Assembly (NCBI GenBank): GCA_047967505.1
Contig: CM106538.1
DNA length: 64,000 nt
Origin: Dipteris shenzhenensis
Taxonomy: Eukaryota > Polypodiophyta > Polypodiopsida > Gleicheniales
Direction: 5' to 3' (one strand)
In this document: in pieces, positions 10,354 through 19,982 of the stretch
Layout: each line of letters starts with the position of its first letter
How positions within the stretch are numbered: position 1 is the stretch's first letter
Translations under genes and position numbers: made by a program
Notes under the pieces: generated by a model
Database searches by the model: none
What the model saw: only the letters and a program-made list of their open reading frames with translations
What the model was told of the DNA's origin: nothing

Positions 10354-12009
10354 GTGGGACTGCAAGTTGAAATGCCCTTGAGAAGATCTTCTAGAGTGTC
10401 TAGACCGCTTGATAAGTTTATTCCAAGGGTAGACTATGTGATGCTTACTGATTGCGGGGAGCCTTCTTGCTACAAAGAGGCTATGATGCACGAGGATCAA
10501 TGCAAGTGGGAGTATGCTATGCAATCAAAGATGAGTTCACTTATGAAGAATAAGTCTTGGGACTTGGTTTCTTTACCACATGGAAAGAAAGCAATTCCAT
10601 ATAAATGGGTCTACAAAATGAAGGTCACATGTGATGATGTGCCTAGGTACAAGGCCCGTTTGGTCGCTAAAGGATTCAAGCAAGAGAAGGGTGTGGACTT
10701 TGATGAGATATTCTCTCCGGTTGTGAAGATGACCACACTTAGATGCATGCTTGGACTAATGGCAGCAGAGGATATGGAGCTTATGCAGATGGATGTCAAG
10801 ACAGCTTTCTTGCATGGGGATTTGGATGAGGATATTTACATGGTGCAGCCGGAAGGCTTTGAAGAAAAGGGCAAAGAGCATTGAGTTTGCAAGCTGAAGA
10901 AGAGTCTCTATGGTCTTAAGCAAGCACCTAGAGAATGGTATTAGAAGTTTGATGCTTTCATTCGGTCCAAGGGTTTTAGAAGGAGTGAAATTGATCACTG
11001 CCTCTACACTAAAAGGGCTAAGGATAATAGCCTAATAATCTTGGCACTATATGTGGATGATATGCTATTGGCTAGCAAGAATACTTATGAGCTAGATGCA
11101 TTAAAGGCCAAGTTGCATGAGGCCTTTGATATGAAGGATTTGGGACTTGCAGGTCATATTCTTGGTATGCGCACCACGCGTGATCGGAGTAGGAAACTCC
11201 TTTGGCTTTCACAAAAAGAGTATGTTACAAAAGTATTACAGCGTTTCAATATGGAGGGGGGGAAGGCAATGAGTACTCAATTGCCTCCATATGTGAAACT
11301 GAGTCATACAGATAGTCCCAAATCAGATGAGGAAAGGGCCATGATGGCCAAGGTTCCTTATGCATCAGCGGTTGGGAGTCTTATGTATGCTATGATAGCT
11401 ACTAGACCAGACATTGCATTTGCAGTGGGAGTTGTTAGCCAGTATATGGCTAATCCAAGAAAGAGGCATTGGGAGGCAGTTAAGTGCATCATGAGGTACA
11501 TGAAGGGTACCAAGGAGATGTGCATCTGCTTTGGTAGAGGAGACATGCGTGTACTTGGGTACATAGATTCAGACTATGCAGGGCATGTGGATAGTAGGAG
11601 ATCCACTTCTAGTTATGTGTTCACCTTTGCAGGTGGTGCAGTGTCGTGGATGTCTCGCACACAGAAGTGTGTTGCTTTGTCTACCACAGAGGCTAAGTAT
11701 GTTGCAACCACAGAGGGTTGCAAGGAGGCTATATGGCTTGATCGGCTAGTGGGAGATTTGGGGATTCATAAAGGTGTACCGACATTGCATAGTGATTCCA
11801 TGAGTGCTATTCAGCTAGCACGGAATCTAGTCTTTCATACAAAGAACAAACACATTGAGGTGAGATACCATTTCATCAAGGAGGTACTTGAGGACAAGCG
11901 CATAGAGCTTGTCAAGGTTCATATAGATGATAACCCTGCAGATATGCTGACGAAGAGTCTACCTAGTCAACGGTTTGAGTATTGTCGTGTATTGATGGGC
12001 ATTGGATAG
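10354..12009 (+). pseudogene. Copia A reverse transcriptase and RNase H
   Basis: RT motifs are in order: KWVYKMK, RLVAKGFKQEKGVDFDEIFSPV, LMQMDVKTAFLHG and, after stops at 10882-10884 and 10939-10941, the catalytic YVDD at 11050-11061. The connection ILGMRTTRDR and PYASAVGSLMYAM lead to RNase H with DSDYAGHVDSRRST, ALSTTEAKYVA (normally ALSTTEAEY, Glu changed to Lys) and TKNKHIEVRYHFI. The stop is TAG at 12007-12009. Only a few lesions separate it from an intact frame. Confidence 0.9.
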
Positions 12010-12062
12010 TATGCTCACTGGTTGTTCTCCCTTAAAGGCACATTGTCCTTTAAGTGGGAGGT

Positions 12063-12176
12063 TGTGGGGGTTAAAGGTCACTGTGCCTTTACCCCAGGTA
12101 TGTACAATATTCAAACACATATATAAATGAATGAAAACGAAGATTAGGGTGGTTCTGTACCCACCAAAACTTGTGG

Positions 12177-12233
<57 letters not shown>

Positions 12234-12267
12234 TCTTCTGTTCTTGCTTCCGTTGAGAGCACTCTCA
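12063..12267 (+). repeat. 3' LTR of copia element A
   Basis: Starts TGTGGGGG after the purine-rich tract AAGTGGGAGG and ends CTCTCA next to GGATG, giving 205 bp. It carries a (CT)n microsatellite at about 12181-12232. Its length and TGTxGGGG start are close to the LTR of element B (206 bp), suggesting related families. Confidence 0.85.
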
Positions 12268-12379
12268 GGATGTTCTTGTGGTAATAACAAAGAAACATGG
12301 GTTTTGTTCCAAGAGTGAATAGAGTTCAAAAAGCTAAGCATTTACATTTGCATGGATTGTAGACTAATCCATTCAAGGA

Positions 12380-12560
12380 GTCCTTGGAAATGTGCCACTT
12401 GTGTGGAAGGTTGCTTTGATGATCTCAATTACTATGGTAGAAAGAGAACCTAATTGTAGTACCTACGTTTGTCCTTGGAAATGCCCCACTTGTGTGGAAG
12501 GTTGCATTGATGATCTCAATTACTATGGTAAAAAGAGAACTTGATTGTAGTAGGTTCTGT
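12380..12560. repeat. Tandem duplication, unit about 90 bp
   Basis: Two copies of a unit containing CCACTTGTGTGGAAGGTTGC and GATGATCTCAATTACTATGG, with a few substitutions, follow directly on each other. No coding role is seen. Confidence 0.75.
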
Positions 12561-13010
12561 CTTTAATACTAATGTTGACTTGGCAAGAAAACATACCGTC
12601 TTATGGAGGATGTGAAATAAGTGTTAGTGGCTTTAAAGTTATATGCATATTTAACCTTATAGCATTGAGGAAACATTTGGACTTTTGAAGAAATTATTAT
12701 TTTTTGCTCTCTTTCAGTGTGTTCTGAGACACTTGAGAGCTTGATCCCTCAACATCACTTTTCTTGGTTCTTTTCGTAACTTTTCTACTCTAGGGGATTT
12801 ATAAATATTTCATTGTTTTGGGTGGTTCGCTTTTTTTGGCTCGCTTGCTCTTTGGTAATCCCTGAAAATTTAAAATTTTAAACATATACAAATCTTATTT
12901 ATTTGAATTCAAAAGATATCATGTTACCTTCTCTAAGTATCATCTCTCAACCTTTTTGTGAAAATTGTGGGTTTACATTAATAAGTTAAAAAATTATGTA
13001 ATTACATGAC
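12561..13010. other. Interval without recognisable gene
   Basis: Contains the second copy (12862-12942) of the repeat at 6676-6755 and otherwise nothing recognisable. Confidence 0.4.
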
Positions 13011-13014
13011 ATAC

Positions 13015-13690
13015 CCCTCTCTCAACCTTGCAATCTCTTTTTTTTTATCATTTTAAATTTTCACTTTCTGTTTTCATTGAATCCTTTCTTCGCTCTGATC
13101 TTTTCCTTTCTTTGTTAGCTACTATTATCCTTTCCAAGGTTTGTCTTTTGCTTTTTCCTGTTTTAATACCATCATGCCTTCCTCATGACCCTCTATCCTT
13201 TCTTTCTGTCTCTCTTTCATGAAATTACTTCCCTAGATTCTTGTGATAATTTATTCACTTTTTGCTCACGACTTCCATAATCATCTCGTCTCATTTTCAC
13301 TCATTCTCCCTCCATTACCTCCTTTCCTCTACTGGAAACTACCTCCGTCCATTCTCTCATTATCTCCCTTCATTCTCACAATCATCCTTGTTCTCTTCAC
13401 TACATCCATTGTCTCATTATTTCCCTTCATTCTCATGATCATCCTTCCTCTCTTCCCACTATCTTTTTTTAATCGCTCCATCTCACCTTGACTCATCCTT
13501 TCTCCCTTACCTCTCCTATGTTCTCTCTTTTAACAAACACTCCCTAATATTATCTATGTCTTTTCTATCGTTATTTCTTTTAATCTTCGCTTCTTTGAAT
13601 GATCTTTCCTATCCTCTCTCAAGATTATTGGGCTATTTTACCTTCATTCTCTATTATTCCATTACCTCTCCTCTCCCAAAATCATTATGA
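13015..13690. other. Pyrimidine-rich (CT) tract
   Basis: About 670 bases with a strong excess of C and T on the plus strand, including repeated TCATTCTC- and CCTTCATT-like words. Open frames here (for example 13243-13491) follow from the composition and encode low-complexity hydrophobic peptides, so I do not call genes. Confidence 0.6.
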
Positions 13691-14329
13691 TATCTAATCC
13701 CTCCCTTATATATTGTGGTAAGAAGATTATGTTTTGTTTGATTTTTTTGTTTTAACAGCTTTGAACCTACAACCAGATGTCTGAAAATGGGCTCTACTTA
13801 TTTTAAAAGTTTTAGAAAAGTCACAAATTCGTGCAAAATCCTCTATAAGGGGGGAATCAACCCTCCCTTAGAGAGAGCTATTGGAGCCCGTGTGGCGCAT
13901 GTGCTACAACCAAACCTCTATAAGGGATCTATAGCCAACCATTTATAATAAGGGATATCCCCCCCCAGTTGCACGAGCTAGATATAGTTATCCCTTTGTA
14001 AGGATATCCCTTGGTGTAGCCACCAAAGGAAAAAAAACTTAGATATATAAACATAGGTAGCAAACTTTTCAAAAATCGTTTTAGAATACCGGGAATAAGA
14101 ATAGTTGACAATGCTTGATTTCTTTCCTCTTTTTGATCCTACAAGAGTGCGTGATGGATTGACAAATTTATGGGAGTTTGAGTGTCTTATATAGGATTTT
14201 AGAGAGAACAGAGAATACACAAATCCTAAAATCATAGCAAAGGAGAGATTTAGTTTAGAGAGTCATGTTTCGGTCATGTTAAAATAAAAGGTTAAGCATC
14301 TATGGTTGATTGTATGGCAATCATGCACC

Positions 14330-14880
14330 ATGCATGATTGAAAAATGAGAAAACGTGCATTTCTCACCATACAAGTCATGTGTTAAAAGATCAAACAAGT
14401 ATGTGTTTCTCACCATACAAGTCATTTTTTTTTATCCTTACAAAACTTTGGTATCTCATTCAAAGATATTCAACAAAGTTTCATGACATTAGAGCATAGA
14501 GGTATGGAATAAGCATATCAATGTATAATTTTTTGGCAGCTATGTAGTATAAATGTTTGAAATGAGGAAATATGCATGTCCCACAATATAATTCATGTTA
14601 CATGATTATGCAACTTTTTGAGTGTAAGGGAATGTTTTAATTTAAGTTCTCTGCAAAGTTTCATGACCATCAGACACATAGAGGTATTGGATAAGCATAC
14701 TGATGCACAAGTTTTATGCATGGTCAAACATAGAAAATACACATCGTATCCTTATAAAACTTTGTGCATATAATGGAATTACCCATTGTGAAGGTCTTTT
14801 CAAAGTTTCATGACCATTTGGCACATAATGATATGATATAAGAATATTAATGCATCATTTTTTTGTAATTATGTTCCATA
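14330..14880. repeat. Diverged tandem repeats, unit about 150-170 bp
   Basis: The phrase CAAAGTTTCATGACCAT, followed by a CACATAGAGGTAT-like word, recurs near 14478, 14650 and 14795, with ACAAAACTTTG-like words in between. TTTCTCACCATACAAGTCAT occurs twice at the left (about 14360 and 14408). Copies are strongly diverged, as in an old satellite-like array. Confidence 0.6.
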
Positions 14881-15023
14881 TTTGATGCACTAGAGCTAGA
14901 AGTGTTTGTCCTAGGTGTGTTTGATTGGATGTGACTAAATCATAGTGGATTCCTGGGTTTATATCCTTTCTCAAACTGTATTGAGCTATGATTTTATACG
15001 TAAAAATCTCAACATGTAGTATG

Positions 15024-15280
15024 TGTTGAGAGTTCACGCTCAACATCATGTGATCATGTGTGCATAGCACCATCACATGATCATATGTGCATAGCACTAA
15101 CCTTATAGAGTGCTATAAAGGAAAGGGTTAGATCCCCTAACCCTAACCCTAAAAGGGTTTGTATATATTCTATTTTTTGAACTAAATCTAGTGTACAGTT
15201 AGTCATTTGTGGTGTGCTCTCTAGCTGTGCCCTCTCTCCTCATCTCCACTCTTCTCCTCTCCCCTCTTCATATTTTGTCA
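15024..15280 (+). repeat. 5' LTR of copia element I
   Basis: TGTTGAGAG...TTTTGTCA, 257 bp. It has a TATAAA box (about 15112) and, just downstream, a telomere-like CCCTAACCCTAACCCTAAA run (about 15136-15156), resembling the telo-box found near plant transcription starts. Confidence 0.9.
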
Positions 15281-15292
15281 TGGTATCAGAGA
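15281..15292 (+). promoter_or_regulatory. Primer-binding site of element I
   Basis: TGGTATCAGAGA lies directly after the 5' LTR and is complementary to the 3' end of initiator methionyl tRNA, apart from the last base. Confidence 0.85.
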
Positions 15293-17286
15293 GGTAGTCT
15301 TTCATTCCGTTCACTTCCGTTGAGTGAAGGATTTCTGTTCATTGAAAGAGAAAAATTTCCTTCTCATTAAGAAAAACTTCCATCATTCTTGAGAGAGAGA
15401 GAGATTCATTCTTCATTTCATTCCGTTGAGAGATTGTGAAAGCAAGATGCTTTGAGAGGAGATAGGGAGAATCCTTTGAGTGCTCATTCCTTTGAGAGTG
15501 AAAGAAATCCATTGTGAGAATCCATTTTCTGTTTAGTTCTCCAATAGTATCGACCAAAGCATCTATGACCAAAGCACCTCCAAGCCGACTACATAGCTCC
15601 AAAGCCTAGCGTCTTCAACGGCCGCTCCGCGCAACAACAAAAGGCTCACAACAGCTCACGCCTTCCACAAGCCTTCCTTCAACCAAACTCCACCGTCAAG
15701 CATTGCTCTCGGTTGTGCTCAATTCGCAGTCGCTCCAGGCACTCTAGATGTAGATTCTGCAACCTCCGACGGACCTCTCCAACTACGAGCCACTGGTAAC
15801 TCCAAGTGCCAATGAAGGTCCAAATGGGCTCCCTCCAACGCATCGCCTCCTCCAACAGCGTCTCCAGCCGACCAAACAGCTCGCGGCTCTTCAGAAGGCT
15901 CCCGCCAAGCCTATAGTGCACTGCTACGATGCGAGTCCACAGCGCTTCCATCGCCCTCTTCAACGAAGCGGACGGCTCCATCTCTAATGCCACAGCCCTA
16001 CGAGCTCCTTGGCCTACTCTAGCAAATACCATGCCTCCCCCAGACATCGGCTCCACGAAACAACGCTGCAACGAATCTCATCGCAAGCTCGCCATCGACC
16101 TAAGGTTCCATTGCGACTCCTTCAGCAAACTCTACAGCTAGCTCCAACTCTAAAGCGCTCCGTCTCCACGCGTTCACGGATAGCAGCGCCAACAAAATCT
16201 TCCTCTCCATCCATCGACCATCACAGACGATGACGGAATCTCCGAGATTTCGTCGGTATCTCAAAGATTTCGTCTACCCAATCTCTGACACGTGGAGGAT
16301 AAGGCAACCACATCCATTTGACACATGGCAGATAGGACCTAACCAAGGTTAGGTTTAGTCAATCCCTAGTTAGGTGGTTTGATCACAGTTGTGACACGTG
16401 GTAGATAGGCTTTGACTCGGGTTAGGTCAGTGGACCTTGGGTTTGGTCTTTGGTTAAAATTTTACCACGTGGCAATCCTTATCTACCACCTAAGCAATCC
16501 ACATCATCAACCACATCAGCACAGACACATCATCAGTGCCATGTCATCAACGCCACGTAACAACCATGTGACACATCATCATTGAGTACCATTTGCACTC
16601 CTTTTGGCCCTCCACCTAGATCAAGCCATATCTCTTGATCTAGGAAGAATTTAAGGGCACTCCAAAAAGAAAAGTCGCTCATTTTTTTGTGCTCTACGTG
16701 CTCACCACATCATGCATACATTTTGGTGCAAGTTACACTCACATTTGAGCCTCGTTGACAAAACCACTTCCTTCACGCACATTTGCCTCTACATCGATGC
16801 ATCTAACCCAGCACTTAAAAAGAACAAAAGAAAATGAATTATTTGCTGTTCTTTCATCGATCGACGGTTGGTTTAGATCTAGATCAGAGTAGACTAGATT
16901 GCCATAGAGGGGACGCTTTAAATTCCCCAAGTTGCCAATCTAAGCCATGCCCGAAATTCTTGACTAATACCTACTCGGAGTCAGTCCATACGCTCACATC
17001 CAGTTTCACATCACTACATTACCTAAAACCTTATGTTCATCAATTCAATGAGCAGACTTCAGAGTTCAGAGGCATTGCAGATTGATTCAATGGGCAGATA
17101 GCATTTGATTTCACATACACATGCCACCATTGTAAATCCTATTCGGCTATCTCATGGCATCATGCACATCATTTCAGCCTTGTAAAGCCTCTTGGCTATT
17201 CCCGGCATCATTGCCATAAGCCTTGTAATACAAATCATATTTTATATACTGCAATTCTATCTTCACCGACGGTACAGAGATTTCAC
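15293..17286. other. Long leader of element I with GC-rich segment
   Basis: Two kb separate the primer-binding site from gag, long for a copia element. At 15540-16240 the composition becomes GC-rich, and an open minus-strand frame of 130 codons (16071-15679) with many Arg, Leu and Glu lies there. Further on (16270-16560), several diverged copies of a word containing GACACGTGG or CCACGTGG (G-box-like) occur. The leader could include captured host DNA; no protein family is recognised. Confidence 0.4.
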
Positions 17287-17361
17287 TTGGCATCTTCAGT
17301 GTATTTGCAGTTGATTCATACAGAGACCTTCACGACACTTTTTGAGTACATTTATTGCACC

Positions 17362-18240
17362 ATGTCGACTAGCAACCTCAATCCGGAGGCATCTAGTAAG
17401 TTAGACAACTCCAATTACGGTACATGGAAATACCGAATGGAGACCATTCTTGTGCTTCAAGACAAATGGGAGTATGTCGATGGGTCTACACCTAGACCAT
17501 TAGCCGATCCAGCCACCAGTAGCTCTACTCCATCTGTTGTCATAGCACCATCAACGGAATCTACATCTACACAAACAGTTTTCGCACCAGTAGAAGATCT
17601 TGCCATTGCCCGAGCTCAAGTAGAATGGGATAAGAAAGACAAGTATGCCTATCACTTGATCAAGCAGAATGTGCAAGATGTCATGCTAGGACAGCTCAAC
17701 ACAGTCAAGACATCAAAAGAAGCATGGGATATGTTCGCAGCTCTCTACGAGTCCAAGAACACATCTAGGATTCTCACCCTGAGAAACCAGATCAACCAGA
17801 GTTTCCGCAACAGCAGTGAAACCGGTCATGCTTATGTACTCCGCATCAAAGACTACAACAATCAACTTGCAGCAGCAGGAGAGACTGTGAACCTCGCAGA
17901 AATGGTTCAAGTCATTCTGAATGGACTAGGAGAGGGATACGAGAATCTAGTCTAGAGTATTGCCATCCAACAGCAAATTCCAACACTGGAAGAACTTCAA
18001 TCAATTCTACTTAGTGAAGAACTTGGGACTCAGGCCATTCAAGCACGTAAAGGTCATTCTAATGATCAAGCATTCACAGCTTCAAACAGAAGCAGAGGAA
18101 AAGGCAGAAACAGAGGTAGATCATATTTGAAAAGTGGAAATCATCAACAAAATCAAAGTTAGAATCAACATCAACATCAGCAACATCCTCAGCAACATCA
18201 AAATCAACAAAAGGAAATCATTCCAACCAAGGCATATTTT
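17362..18240 (+). pseudogene. Copia I gag
   Basis: The likely start is the ATG at 17362 (MSTSNLNPEASSKLDNSNYG), in typical copia gag context; an open frame extends further 5' to 17287. The retrotransposon gag (UBN2-type) core includes YGTWKYRMETIL, KEAWDMFAALYESKNTSRIL and LNGLGEGYENLV. An in-frame TAG at 17953-17955 interrupts it, after which the frame continues through LEELQSILLSEE and a basic Arg/Gly- then Gln/His-rich linker. Gag would form the virus-like particle. Confidence 0.8.
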
Positions 18241-18266
18241 AAGGACGAGGGAATGCATCCACCAAT

Positions 18267-18548
18267 GTGTCAAACATCGATTGCAACTATTGTCACAAGT
18301 TTGGACACCATGAAAGAGATTGCTGCAAGAAGCAATACGACCAAGGCGATCAATCCAGCAGTAATCGAGGGAATTCTCGAGGAAGAGGAAATCATCGTGG
18401 TGGATATTCTAGTCACAGTCATTTTGCAAATGAACATGGAAATATGTTTCTTGCAAGTGAGGAATTGCATCAGACTGATACAATGCACCTAGACACTGAT
18501 TTCAATCCCAAAGAAGATTTCAGCTATCAAGTCGACCAAGTGGAATAG
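18267..18548 (+). pseudogene. Copia I nucleocapsid zinc knuckle
   Basis: The CX2CX4HX4C knuckle CNYCHKFGHHERDC lies at about 18276-18317, followed by a Gly/Arg-rich tail. The frame ends with TAG at 18546-18548, immediately before the protease motif in the same frame, so a single stop separates gag from protease. Confidence 0.8.
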
Positions 18549-19529
18549 GATCCTTGGTACATCGATAGCGGTGCATCATCTCATATGACAAATCATCAAG
18601 AATGGTTCACAAAAATAAAGCCATTAGAAGGACAGAAAAATGTCATCTATACAGCGGATAATACACCGAATCCAGTTCAAGGGACAGGTGTTATCCCCAT
18701 GAACAATTTCACTAGTACAGAAGGATTAGTCAAAGATGTGCTCTATGTTTCGAAGCTCAGCAAGAACCTTTTGTCAGTAGGTCAAATCACGGAACTCAAC
18801 TACAAAGTCATCTTCGATGGTGATGAATGCACTATTAGAGACAAATCCAAAAGATGTCAGCTAGTAGCAAAAGGTGTCAAGGAAGGACGCTTATACAGAA
18901 TGCTAGCTACAGTACCAGATAAGCATGCCATGTCAGATCAAATTCAACAGATGCCACTATCTGCAAAATGGCACAAGAGATATGGTCATGTCAACTTCAA
19001 GTACTTGTTAGATCTTAGGAATCAAAATATGGTAATTGGGATTCCGAAGCTACAGTTTCTTGGAAAGGATTGTGAAGCATGCTGCTTCGGCAAACAAAAG
19101 CGAACCAACTTTGTTAGAAGTACCTCTCGTGCACGAGGTATTCTTGATTTGATTCATACAGATGTATGGGGTTATGCCCAGACCTGTAGCATCAATGGTT
19201 CACTTTACTACTTGACCTTCATCGACGACTACAGTAGATATTGTTGGGTCTATTTTTTGAAAGAGGAATCTGAAGTGTTTTCCAGAAATCAATCGGCTCA
19301 AGCATTGGCCAAAAATCCAGTATATCACTCTAGGACAAAGCACATTGATGTCAGAGAGCACTTCATCAAAGAAAGAGTGTTACTTGGTGACATCACACTG
19401 CAGCATTGTGATAGCAAAGAAAATGTTGTAGACATCTTTACCAAACCACTCGGTAAAGAGCTATTCGAGAAACACCGAGTAGCTCTTGGTTTGACGCAGA
19501 GGAAGGACATTCCCATTAAAGGGGTGTGA
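18549..19529 (+). CDS. Copia I protease - integrase - RNase H deletion fusion
   Basis: The aspartic protease motif WYIDSGASSHMTNHQEWF begins just after the stop at 18546-18548. GAG-pre-integrase (WHKRYGHVNFKYLL, CCFGKQKR) and the integrase start (LDLIHTDVWGYAQTCS, YYLTFIDDYSRYCWVYFLKEESEVF) follow. At about 19278 the sequence jumps into the end of RNase H (QSAQALAKNPVYHSRTKHID, VVDIFTKPLGKELF) without losing frame and stops at 19527-19529. An in-frame join across roughly 2 kb or more of missing pol is notable. The product lacks RT and integrase catalysis. Confidence 0.85.
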   Translation, partial: DPWYIDSGASSHMTNHQEWFTKIKPLEGQKNVIYTADNTPNPVQGTGVIPMNNFTSTEGLVKDVLYVSKLSKNLLSVGQITELNYKVIFDGDECTIRDKSKRCQLVAKGVKEGRLYRMLATVPDKHAMSDQIQQMPLSAKWHKRYGHVNFKYLLDLRNQNMVIGIPKLQFLGKDCEACCFGKQKRTNFVRSTSRARGILDLIHTDVWGYAQTCSINGSLYYLTFIDDYSRYCWVYFLKEESEVFSRNQSAQALAKNPVYHSRTKHIDVREHFIKERVLLGDITLQHCDSKENVVDIFTKPLGKELFEKHRVALGLTQRKDIPIKGV

Positions 19530-19617
19530 TGGAATGTAATGCTCAGTCCTTCTTCGATTCCCCAAAATCATCATCTTGAGGGAAGGCCTACTTCATGATG
19601 TTGATCTTGAGGGAAGG

Positions 19618-19874
19618 TGTTGAGAGTTCACGCTCAACATCATGTGATCATGTGTGCATAGCACCATCACGTGATCATATGTGCATAGCACTAACCTTAT
19701 AGAGTGCTATAAAGGAAAGGGTTAGATCCCCTAACCCTAACCCTAAAAGGGTTTGTATATATTCTATTTTTTCAACTAAATCTAGTGTACAATTAGTCAT
19801 TTGTGGTGTGCTCTCTAGCTGTGCCCTCTCTCCTCATCTCCACTCTTCTCCTCTCCCCTCTTCATATTTTGTCA
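19618..19874 (+). repeat. 3' LTR of copia element I
   Basis: 257 bp, same ends and length as the 5' LTR; I count about three substitutions. It carries the same TATA box and telomere-like run. Confidence 0.9.
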
Positions 19875-19917
19875 GAGTGATCATGTGATAACTTCTAATT
19901 ACTTTTCGTAACTAAAG

Positions 19918-19982
19918 TGGACCTATCGCCTAAAGGCAAAAGCACCAAATGGACCTATCGCCTAAAGGTGAAAGCACCAAGT
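19918..19982. repeat. Short tandem repeat, two units of about 32-34 bp
   Basis: Two copies of GGACCTATCGCCTAAAGG followed by an AAAGCACCAA-containing tail. No function is apparent. Confidence 0.75.

Larger units (their letters stand above)
7914..12267 (+). mobile_element. Ty1-copia element A (Tork/Tnt1-like), aberrant 5' end
   Basis: The element is flanked by an exact 5-bp duplication GGATG (7909-7913 and 12268-12272), so these are true integration boundaries. The right end is a normal 3' LTR (12063-12267). The left end is not an LTR but an inverted copy of the last 59 or so bases of that LTR (7914-7972), followed by a 41-base copy of a pol segment and then gag. 5' LTR, primer-binding site and gag start are therefore missing. 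Domain order is gag, PR, IN, RT, RH, as in copia. Several stops and frameshifts are present. The Tork-like call rests on the integrase and RT motifs. Confidence 0.85.
15024..19874 (+). mobile_element. Ty1-copia element I, internally deleted
   Basis: Two 257-bp LTRs (15024-15280, 19618-19874), differing at about three positions, bracket 4.3 kb. A primer-binding site follows the first LTR and a purine tract, TTGAGGGAAGG, precedes the second. The inside holds a long 5' leader, gag, protease and a fragment of integrase fused directly to the end of RNase H; most of IN, all RT and most of RH are gone. The flanks GTATG and GAGTG do not form a clean duplication. Near-identical LTRs on a deleted body suggest recent movement with proteins supplied by a relative. 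Confidence 0.9.

Noticed and set aside
13028-13491. Open frames with hydrophobic, Ser/Phe/Leu-rich peptides
   Set aside because: They follow from the CT-rich composition; no start context or homology signal.
15134-15160. Interstitial telomere
   Set aside because: Only about three units, inside both LTRs of element I, so it belongs to the LTR and is not a telomere remnant.
15019-19879. Target-site duplication for element I (GTATG / GAGTG)
   Set aside because: The two flanks differ at several of five bases, so I do not claim a duplication.
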